Shown here: positions 1-7,447 of the stretch, piece by piece
Numbering within the stretch: the stretch's first letter is position 1
Layout: every line of letters begins with the position of its first letter
DNA from: Glaciimonas sp.
GTDB taxonomy: Bacteria; Pseudomonadota; Gammaproteobacteria; Burkholderiales; Burkholderiaceae
Length of the DNA: 7,447 nt
Assembly (NCBI GenBank): GCA_014377145.1
Contig: JACMQE010000184.1
Coordinates: forward strand, 1-7,447
Reading direction: 5' to 3'
Translations under genes and position numbers: made by a program
Notes under the pieces: model-generated
What the model saw: only the letters and a program-made list of their open reading frames with translations
Told to the model about the DNA's origin: nothing
Databases searched by the model: none

Positions 1-2
1 AT

Positions 3-182
3 TCTGAACGCAGCCTGCAGCCACAGCGTGATTGCATTATGGGATCACAGTCGAAGGAGCAGGCCGCGCGTCTGAATCAAGAGCAATACGCGCAGCAGTT
101 GGTGGATTTTGGTGTCGATGAGATGGCGTTGAGTGAGAAGCTGGCCAGCGCAATACTACAAATGCATGGGCCTCTACATTAG
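3..182 (+). pseudogene. smc: smc remnant, forward coiled-coil fragment
   Basis: This open frame enters from the left edge and ends at a TAG at 180-182. Its 59 residues contain KEQAARLNQEQYAQQL and then VDEMALSEKLAS, which resemble the stretch of second coiled coil lying just before the C-terminal ATPase half in betaproteobacterial SMC proteins. The SMC-like sequence fades after about position 158; the last residues (AILQMHGPLH) look like read-through into foreign sequence. An intact SMC would continue for roughly 200 more residues with SYLQGEVTRLTNAI and the ATPase motifs; that part lies just downstream on the other strand. The protein from this frame would lack the C-terminal ATP-binding half and could not form a working condensin. 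The assignment rests on recalled family sequence, not on a search. Upstream smc lies outside the window, so whether the 5' part is intact is unknown. Confidence 0.7.
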
Positions 183-187
183 GTCAT

Positions 188-701
188 TTACACCACTGCT
201 GCTACAAAACCTCTAGCCGATTCCATATCCACTGCCACAATCCGCGATACGCCCTGCTCCTGCATCTTCACCACAATCAGTTGATTGGCCATTTCCATCG
301 CAATCTTATTATGCGAGATAAACAAAAACTGCGTATTTTCTGACATGCGTTTGACCATATTGCAGAAGCGCTCGGTATTGGCATCATCCAGCGGCGCATC
401 GACTTCGTCCAGCAAACAAGATCGGGAACAGTTCGGCAAAATGTGTGTTCACCCGGTCAAAGGTATCCTGCAACAAATCGCGGGTTTCTTTATCGATTTT
501 GTGGATCGCGTCTTGCAGCGTATTGATGGCCTCGTTCAGATCAGCATTTTGCGCGTCGAGAAAACTTTTGCGCTTCGAAGCTTGTGCCAACTCATCCAGC
601 GCCGCCAGATTGAATGCGCCCAACGCCAATATGGCGTTCGTCAAGCGAGTAACTTCACCCTGCAAATAAGAAGGTCGTATATCTTCGTGCAGCTGACTCC
701 A
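188..701 (-). pseudogene. smc: smc remnant, inverted C-terminal ATPase fragment with internal deletion
   Basis: Read on the reverse strand, homology starts near 701-690 (QLHEDIRPSYLQGEV), continues through TRLTNAILALGAFNLAALDE and the helical stretch to [11 protein letters not shown] near 410, then changes frame and resumes as [18 protein letters not shown] (Walker B and D-loop), FLFISHNK (H-loop region) and the C-terminal tail, ending at TAA 190-188. This is the C-terminal head domain of SMC, the chromosome-condensing ATPase. About 60 residues expected between LFAG and CLLDE, including the LSGGEK signature, are missing, and the two halves are in different frames, so no functional head can be made. 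The fragment has no start codon or ribosome site of its own. Its first SMC residues would follow almost directly on the last SMC residues of the forward fragment, so the two pieces look like one gene broken by an inversion. An inverted copy with an intact smc elsewhere is also possible. Confidence 0.88.
409..418 (-). repeat. Deletion junction in smc at a short repeat (TGTTTGCTGG)
   Basis: The ten bases TGTTTGCTGG (reverse strand) serve both sides of the smc deletion. In one frame they end the LFAG motif; in the other they encode the start of CLLDEVD. Both motifs are expected in intact SMC about 60 residues apart, so the ancestral gene probably carried this decamer twice and lost one copy plus everything between. 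That the same bases fit both motifs is seen directly; the ancestral second copy is inferred. Confidence 0.6.
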
Positions 702-918
702 ATATGAGACAACTTGCTGCGGTTTTTCAAATATTTTTTGGAAATTTGTTGGAGTGCTAACCTCATTTTTCTGTCTTGGGATGGCGTTTTAATAAAAACT
801 TACTAAAATTTATTCAATAACATTAGGCATTATTCTTACAATTCTTGATAATAACAAATTAAAAATAATGCACGCGAGAAAGACGCTTTAGATAAATAGA
901 TTAGGAATGACGCTAAAT

Positions 919-947
919 TGTCTTAGCAAGGCGTGCCTACAAAGACA
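919..947. repeat. Imperfect inverted repeat
   Basis: TGTCTT at 919-924 pairs with AAGACA at 942-947, and AGGC at 929-932 pairs with GCCT at 935-938, separated by small internal loops (AGCA and ACA) and a GT centre. The ten paired positions could form a cruciform or, if transcribed, a stem. No T run follows, so it is not a standard terminator. Function unknown. Confidence 0.45.
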
Positions 948-981
948 GTAGCTCGTAAGGTTGGGAAAGCAAAATGCTACT
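947..981. repeat. Inverted repeat AGTAGC / GCTACT
   Basis: AGTAGC at 947-952 is the exact reverse complement of GCTACT at 976-981, with a 23-base loop that also contains a small AGCA/TGCT stem choice (968-978). It abuts the preceding palindrome, so the two could be neighbouring helices of one structure. Six base pairs with a long loop can arise by chance; confidence is low. Confidence 0.3.
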
Positions 982-1036
982 AGGGTGATTCGCGTAAGTT
1001 CTATTAAAATGATACGTGTGATACTTAATACTAATT

Positions 1037-1065
1037 GTGGGCGATAGCTCTGCTATTGGTCGCAC
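1037..1065. repeat. Imperfect inverted repeat with bulges
   Basis: GTG (1037-1039), CGA (1042-1044) and TAGC (1045-1048) pair with GCTA (1052-1055), TCG (1060-1062) and CAC (1063-1065) around a TCT loop, leaving a GG bulge on one side and TTGG on the other. The 3' arm contains TGGTCGCA (1057-1064), which also occurs in the 3' arm of the larger palindrome before zipA (1311-1318). There is no T run. It may be a protein-binding site, a mobile-element scar or chance. Confidence 0.4.
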
Positions 1066-1179
1066 GCTTTACGATATCAGTTAAGCCTTGTTTTTCTGCA
1101 TATTTACACTCGCAATAATATCATATTTTGCATATTTTTTGCGGCTAATTCACTCATAATTTACCTGCTACATTATGTT

Positions 1180-1208
1180 TTTACTAACGTTTACTGCGAA
1201 AGTATTTT
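1180..1208 (+). promoter_or_regulatory. Weak candidate promoter for zipA
   Basis: TTTACT at 1180-1185 and TATTTT at 1203-1208 are 17 bases apart and each match four of six positions of the sigma-70 consensus. The place suits a zipA promoter, which would be needed now that the smc side is broken. In AT-rich DNA such matches are common, so this is only a candidate. Confidence 0.2.
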
Positions 1209-1276
1209 CTACTCAGAGGTTGGTTTTCGGGTGGCAAGCGATGTGCATGAGTAGTTCCTCATTTCAACTCTTATTC

Positions 1277-1318
1277 TGCGCATACCCAGACACTGAAGTG
1301 TTTGCTGGTATGGTCGCA
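1277..1318. repeat. Long imperfect palindrome in the zipA leader
   Basis: Arms TGCG, CATACC, AG and ACAC/T (1277-1294) are matched in order by A/GTGT, CT, GGTATG and CGCA (1297-1318), with a bulged C at 1287, an unpaired TTG at 1302-1304 and GT at 1313-1314. About 17 positions can pair. As RNA it would be a hairpin with a TGAA loop ending three bases before the GAGG ribosome site of zipA. It could act on zipA translation, bind a protein, or be the remnant of a mobile hairpin element. There is no T run, so a normal terminator is unlikely. Confidence 0.55.
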
Positions 1319-1320
1319 TC

Positions 1321-1324
1321 GAGG
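1321..1324 (+). promoter_or_regulatory. Ribosome binding site of zipA
   Basis: GAGG lies ten bases before the ATG at 1335. It supports that ATG as the zipA start over the in-frame TTG at 1302, which lies inside the palindrome and would put eleven unusual residues before the membrane anchor. Confidence 0.5.
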
Positions 1325-1334
1325 CCTAATTAGT

Positions 1335-2489
1335 ATGACCGATCTACAAACCAGTCTATTCGCCATAGGCGGCGCAATTATTGTTGGCGTCGTCTCTTAT
1401 AACAAATGGCAAGAATATAAAGCCAAGAAAAGTGTCGAACGGGCTTTTTCTACATCGCACGATGATGTTCTGATGGCCCTGTCGACGAAAAATTTAGAAC
1501 ATCCAGAACGTCATGAGCCGGTATTGTTCGAGTCGGAAAGTGTTTCGGAGTCGGTCGCTAATACGGATATTCCGCAGGATAATATTGAATTGAATGCTGA
1601 GCAGCTGGCCGCCGAGCCGTACGGCGAGAACGTGGCGTCGTCAGGGTTGGTGAAGACCGATGCATCAGTTGTGGCAGTGAATATTTCACCGCAAATAAAG
1701 TTGCCGGTAGATGGTCTGATCGATTGCATGATCCCATTAACATTAGAAGCAACGGTCTGTGGCCACAAGTTATTGCCAGTTTTGCATAATTTGCGCTATG
1801 TAGGTAATAAGACAGTGAATTTTATCGGCGAGGACAGCCAGGGTGAATGGGAACCTATTTCCTACGGTGGAGTTTATAAGTCGCTGAGGGCTGGCGTACA
1901 GATGGCAAATCGCAGCAATCCCCTCAATGAGATTGAATATTCTGAACTGGTCATCGGCCTACGTCAGATTTGCGACGATCTAGGCGCAGAGCCGGATATC
2001 CCTGATATGAATGAAGTCATGCAGGGGGCGCGCGCCCTGCATCAATTTGTTATTAAACACGATGCCCAACTAGGCGTGAATATTCAGTCTAAGGGTGCAC
2101 CTTGGGCCGTCAACACGTTATTGTTGGCGTTGACACGGCAAGGGTTTGATACAAGTCGGGAAGGTCGCATGATCATGTCGGATGGCGAAGGCGGTGTATT
2201 GTTTTCTCTGTCTACGAATGCCAGTGTTACCAGCGAAACAACCCAGCGGTTGACGCTGCTCCTGGATGTGCCGTGTGTCGCGCAAGCACGTGATGGCTAC
2301 GGTACGATGGTGGCGTGTGCGCGCTCGCTGGCATCGCGGCTTGACGGTATGGTGGTAGATGACAGCAATCAGCCGCTGGCAGACGCACAACTGAAAGAGA
2401 TTGCAGGACAGGTTGATGCGTTTTATCTGGAGATGGACGGTGCTGATATTTCAGCTGGTTCTACACGAGCCCTGCGATTGTTTAGTTGA
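1335..2489 (+). CDS. zipA: Cell division protein ZipA
   Basis: A 384-residue inner-membrane protein that tethers and stabilises the FtsZ ring at midcell. Residues about 4-22 form one hydrophobic segment (LFAIGGAIIVGVVSY) followed by a basic stretch (KWQEYKAKK), giving the N-out anchor with a cytoplasmic body expected of ZipA. Residues about 40-115 are a polar, acid-rich linker of low complexity. Residues about 118-384 match the ZipA C-terminal FtsZ-binding domain as found in betaproteobacteria, including the conserved-looking end with LTLLLDVPC and a C-terminal helix region. The ATG at 1335 puts the membrane anchor at the very N-terminus and has a GAGG upstream. The neighbour ligA downstream and smc remnant upstream are the usual partners in this lineage. 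Betaproteobacterial ZipA diverges strongly from the E. coli protein, so the call rests on architecture and gene order as well as sequence. No defects were seen. Confidence 0.88.
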   Translation: MTDLQTSLFAIGGAIIVGVVSYNKWQEYKAKKSVERAFSTSHDDVLMALSTKNLEHPERHEPVLFESESVSESVANTDIPQDNIELNAEQLAAEPYGENVASSGLVKTDASVVAVNISPQIKLPVDGLIDCMIPLTLEATVCGHKLLPVLHNLRYVGNKTVNFIGEDSQGEWEPISYGGVYKSLRAGVQMANRSNPLNEIEYSELVIGLRQICDDLGAEPDIPDMNEVMQGARALHQFVIKHDAQLGVNIQSKGAPWAVNTLLLALTRQGFDTSREGRMIMSDGEGGVLFSLSTNASVTSETTQRLTLLLDVPCVAQARDGYGTMVACARSLASRLDGMVVDDSNQPLADAQLKEIAGQVDAFYLEMDGADISAGSTRALRLFS

Positions 2490-2514
2490 CAAATAGAAGG
2501 CCTACGCCAATAAG
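2486..2514 (+). promoter_or_regulatory. Candidate sigma-70 promoter for ligA
   Basis: A perfect TTGACA at 2486-2491 overlaps the zipA stop codon, and AATAAG at 2509-2514 follows after 17 bases (four of six matches to TATAAT). It would start transcription near 2520, giving ligA a leader of about 85 bases and its own expression apart from zipA. The perfect -35 with ideal spacing is seen; activity is inferred. Confidence 0.4.
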
Positions 2515-2518
2515 TTAT
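2508..2518 (+). repeat. Direct repeat CAATAAGTTAT, copy 1
   Basis: An 11-base exact direct repeat of 2597-2607, both within the 116-base zipA-ligA gap. This copy overlaps the candidate -10 box of the ligA promoter. Confidence 0.45.
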
Positions 2519-2525
2519 CTGAAAA

Positions 2526-2546
2526 ATTAGCCAAAAAGTTGCTAAT
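2526..2546 (+). repeat. Small inverted repeat in the ligA leader
   Basis: ATTAGC at 2526-2531 pairs with GCTAAT at 2541-2546 across a nine-base loop. It is weak and lacks a T run, so it is at most a small leader hairpin between zipA and ligA. Confidence 0.2.
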
Positions 2547-2596
2547 AAAGTGTGCTCTCAAACCTTTTAATTAAAATTATCAATCTAAAGTTACCA

Positions 2597-5549
<2,953 letters not shown>

Positions 5550-5578
5550 TTTCAATACTTTCTACAGCGATTAATCTT

Positions 5579-6115
5579 ATGAGCGTTCGTGAAATTCTAA
5601 AAATGGGTGATCCGCGGCTGTTGTTGACAGCAAAGCCAGTGGTGAATTTTGATAGCACTGAACTAATAACATTAATTGCTGATATGTTTGATACGATGTA
5701 CGCTGCAAACGGAGCTGGCTTGACCGCACCGCAGATTGGTATCAATTTACGCGTAGTGATTTTTGGTTTTAAAAAAAATGCGCGTTATCCAGATGCAGAG
5801 CCGGTGCCAGAAACGGTATTGATTAACCCCGTCTTGACAATGCTGTCAGATGCCACCGAAGAAGGCTGGGAAGGTTGCTTGTCAGTACCCGGTATGCGCG
5901 GTGTGGTGCGGCGCTGGCATATTTTGCATTACGAAGGTGTGGATCAGTTCGGCGCTGTGATCAGTCGGACGGTGAACGAATTTCATGCGCGAGTAGTACA
6001 GCACGAATGCGATCATCTGGATGGTATTTTGTATCCGATGCGGATCAAAGATTTCTCACGATTTGGATTTACATCGGTGTTGTTTCCGGAATTAGATCCG
6101 AGCGACGACGATTAA
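5579..6115 (+). CDS. def: Peptide deformylase
   Basis: A 178-residue metalloenzyme that removes the N-formyl group from newly made proteins as they leave the ribosome. The three family motifs are present: [10 protein letters not shown] (45-54), EGCLSVPG (98-105) and QHECDHLDG (141-149). C100, H142 and H146 are the metal ligands (usually iron) and E143 is the catalytic acid. In the first motif a threonine (T49) stands where many deformylases have alanine. It begins at ATG 5579 without a clear Shine-Dalgarno sequence, 29 bases after galU, and probably shares its transcript. The methionyl-tRNA formyltransferase gene fmt, a common partner of def, does not follow; many Burkholderiales carry more than one def, so this may be the copy not linked to fmt. 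The protein ends in an acidic tail (DPSDDD). No sign of damage. Confidence 0.96.
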   Translation: MSVREILKMGDPRLLLTAKPVVNFDSTELITLIADMFDTMYAANGAGLTAPQIGINLRVVIFGFKKNARYPDAEPVPETVLINPVLTMLSDATEEGWEGCLSVPGMRGVVRRWHILHYEGVDQFGAVISRTVNEFHARVVQHECDHLDGILYPMRIKDFSRFGFTSVLFPELDPSDDD

Positions 6116-6141
6116 GAAGGTGTTAGTATCAAAATAGCAAG

Positions 6142-6182
6142 AAAGCGGGATAACCATTATTAATATAGTCATTCCGCTTTTT
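6142..6182. terminator. Rho-independent terminator, probably bidirectional
   Basis: AAAGCGGGAT at 6142-6151 pairs with ATTCCGCTTT at 6171-6180 (ten pairs, one of them G-T) around a 19-base AT-rich loop, and five Ts cover 6178-6182. It lies 26 bases after def and 29 bases after the end of the convergent cphA, so it can end the forward transcript. The reverse strand has a broken T-rich stretch after the stem, so it may also stop the cphA transcript. The long loop makes it weaker than a classical terminator. Confidence 0.65.
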
Positions 6183-6211
6183 CATATATATACATAAAAT
6201 AAGTTGCGTAT

Positions 6212-7447
6212 TTACACTTCAGCGATACGCTTGGCAATATGTTCCAGCGCTTCCTCAACCTGATCCACCAGAATCAAACATAAATCACCTTCTTTTAAGG
6301 TAGATAATGCAGTATCGATAGCGATGAATTCACCTTTCATTTCTTGAATAGCTTTAGTGCGGCAAGCATTTTTTAATCCATCACGCAACAGCGCCATTAC
6401 CTCGCCATCAGCCCGACCACGCTGGCATTGATCCTGATACAGGATCACTTCATCGAAGGCATCACCCAGCAGTTGGGTTTGCTGGCGGATATCTTCATCA
6501 CGACGATCCCCCGCACCGCTAATCACCACTGAACGCCGTTTAGCAGGCATGCTTTCAACCGCCTGCACCAGTGCTACGATGGCATCCGGATTGTGGCCAT
6601 AATCGGCAATCAGGGTTGCGCCACGATAGCTGAATACATTAAATCGGCCCGGCACAGTGGCGGCGTCATTGATGAATGTGCGCAAGCCGTTTTGAATGAC
6701 TTTCCAGTTGAGTTTTAAAGCCCAGGCGGCTGCCGTTGCGGCCATCACATTTTCGATCTGAAAACGGATGGTGCCGTTACGTGTTAATGGGATATTGGCC
6801 AGCGGCAATCGTACTTCTTGCATGCCTTGCGCCGCGACGATATCGGTGCCATCCAGATAGACGACGCGATGACCTTGTGCCCGATGCGTGGTCATTACCG
6901 GGTTATTGTTGTCGTAGGCAAAAAACGTGACTGAGCCGGGGCAAACCTGCGCCATGCTAGTGACCATAGGATCACCGGCGTTGAGTACCGCTACACCTTT
7001 GGGGGCAACGTTTTCGACGATGACGCGTTTGACGACGGCCAAGTCTTCTAATGTGCTGATAAAGCTAAGCCCAAGATGGTCGCCCATGCCGATATTGGTA
7101 ATCACGGCGACGTTGCAACGGTCAAAGCCAAGCCCTTCACGCAATACGCCACCGCGAGCGGTTTCGAATACCGCAGCATCAATGTCGGGATGCATCAGAA
7201 CGTTGCGTGCACTGCGGGGGCCGCTACAATCACCAGTATCGATACGTTGCTTTTCGATATATACACCTTCTGAATTAGTCATGCCGACGCGCAGACCTTT
7301 GCAACTTAGTAGATGTGCAATTAAGCGGACAGTAGTGGTTTTTCCATTGGTTCCGGTGACCGCAACCAATGGGATACGACCATCATGCTGTTCGCTGAAC
7401 ATGGTTGATAGAATCGCTTTGCCAACTGCGCGGCTCTTGCCGTAAGA
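6212..7447 (-). CDS. cphA: Cyanophycin synthetase, C-terminal Mur-ligase-like part (5' end beyond window)
   Basis: The reverse frame is open from the right edge to TAA at 6214-6212, giving 411 visible residues; the internal ATG at 7402 is not the true start, because the frame before it (SYGKSRAVGKAILST) reads as normal CphA sequence. CphA polymerises arginine and aspartate into cyanophycin, a nitrogen reserve granule: the N-terminal ATP-grasp half, outside the window, adds aspartate, and this Mur-ligase-like half adds arginine. Seen here: P-loop GTNGKTTT (visible residues 32-39), FETARGGVLREGLGFD (94-109), ITNIGMGDHLG (116-126), DYGHNPDA (282-289), GAGDRRDEDI (311-320) and the C-terminal LILVDQVEEALEHIA. 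The motifs look intact and there are no frameshifts. It converges on def with the terminator between. A full CphA is about 700-900 residues, so roughly half is missing. A MurE/MurC-type ligase is excluded by the cyanophycin-type tail and TARGG region. Confidence 0.93.
   Translation of the reverse strand, partial: SYGKSRAVGKAILSTMFSEQHDGRIPLVAVTGTNGKTTTVRLIAHLLSCKGLRVGMTNSEGVYIEKQRIDTGDCSGPRSARNVLMHPDIDAAVFETARGGVLREGLGFDRCNVAVITNIGMGDHLGLSFISTLEDLAVVKRVIVENVAPKGVAVLNAGDPMVTSMAQVCPGSVTFFAYDNNNPVMTTHRAQGHRVVYLDGTDIVAAQGMQEVRLPLANIPLTRNGTIRFQIENVMAATAAAWALKLNWKVIQNGLRTFINDAATVPGRFNVFSYRGATLIADYGHNPDAIVALVQAVESMPAKRRSVVISGAGDRRDEDIRQQTQLLGDAFDEVILYQDQCQRGRADGEVMALLRDGLKNACRTKAIQEMKGEFIAIDTALSTLKEGDLCLILVDQVEEALEHIAKRIAEV

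Larger units (their letters stand above)
705..1334. other. AT-rich gene-free spacer between the smc remnant and zipA
   Basis: About 630 bases with no convincing gene on either strand. The reverse frame that carries the smc C-terminal piece stays open to a stop at 791-789 but shows no recognisable SMC residues before about 701. A few reverse-strand frames of 40-45 codons around 890-1070 lack a good start, ribosome site or recognisable family. smc and zipA usually lie close together in related bacteria, so I infer that this spacer contains inserted or decayed DNA, possibly the scar of a mobile element, although no transposase piece or terminal repeats could be recognised. It holds several imperfect palindromes (listed separately) and the probable zipA leader. 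Confidence 0.6.

Noticed and set aside
285..707. Forward open frame of 140 codons across the inverted smc fragment
   Set aside because: It is antisense to recognisable SMC sequence, has no ribosome site and resembles no family; its openness reflects the codon pattern of the reverse strand.
937..1065. Reverse-strand frame of about 42 codons starting at GTG 1065
   Set aside because: No Shine-Dalgarno sequence, no recognised family and it overlaps palindromes; a decayed transposase piece is conceivable but cannot be supported.
1109..1162. Reverse-strand mini-frame beginning MSELAAKNMQN
   Set aside because: Only 17 codons long, with a poor ribosome site and no matching neighbour; likely chance.
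1302..1334. Upstream TTG start for zipA adding eleven residues
   Set aside because: It falls inside the palindrome, lacks a ribosome site at proper distance, and would place MLVWSHRGLIS before a membrane anchor that normally starts the protein.
705..1334. CRISPR array, tRNA or known riboswitch in the spacer
   Set aside because: No regularly spaced repeats, no tRNA cloverleaf and no riboswitch core motif that I could recognise.
6212..7402. Treating the ATG at 7402 as the start of a complete ligase
   Set aside because: The frame stays open to the window edge and the residues before the ATG fit CphA, so this is the 3' part of a longer gene.
6736..7445. Forward frames opposite cphA (64 to 172 codons)
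   Set aside because: They are shadows of a well-conserved reverse gene, without family resemblance or ribosome sites.

Overview
The window looks like chromosome of a betaproteobacterium, most likely Burkholderiales and possibly close to Oxalobacteraceae. I infer this from gene order (an smc remnant, then zipA, ligA, galU, def), from the betaproteobacterial flavour of the SMC, ZipA and LigA proteins, and from a cyanophycin synthetase nearby. Genus cannot be decided from the sequence alone. Coding regions are of moderate GC, while the spacer at about 705-1334 is clearly richer in A and T.

Layout. Positions 1-704 hold a wrecked smc gene. A short coiled-coil piece runs forward (3-182). The C-terminal ATPase piece lies immediately after it but in reverse (about 701-188), with an internal deletion that removes the ABC signature region and shifts the frame. 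Next comes a gene-free, AT-rich spacer of about 630 bases with several imperfect palindromes, the largest just upstream of zipA. A forward block follows: zipA (1335-2489), ligA (2606-4687), galU (4674-5549, overlapping ligA by 14 bases) and def (5579-6115). A hairpin with a T run at 6142-6182 probably ends this block and also serves the convergent gene. On the reverse strand, 7447-6212 is the C-terminal Mur-ligase-like part of a cyanophycin synthetase, cut by the window edge.

How the genes work together. ZipA anchors the FtsZ ring, LigA seals nicks in replicated DNA, GalU makes UDP-glucose for envelope sugars, and Def removes N-formyl groups from new proteins. These are housekeeping functions in an apparently intact block. 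smc normally sits just upstream of zipA in this lineage, so the broken, partly inverted smc is the striking point: either chromosome condensation is handled by another smc copy or system, or this locus records genome decay. I found no clear new defence or mobile system. The most interesting signals are the smc rearrangement, the repeat-mediated deletion inside it, and the palindrome cluster in the spacer before zipA.
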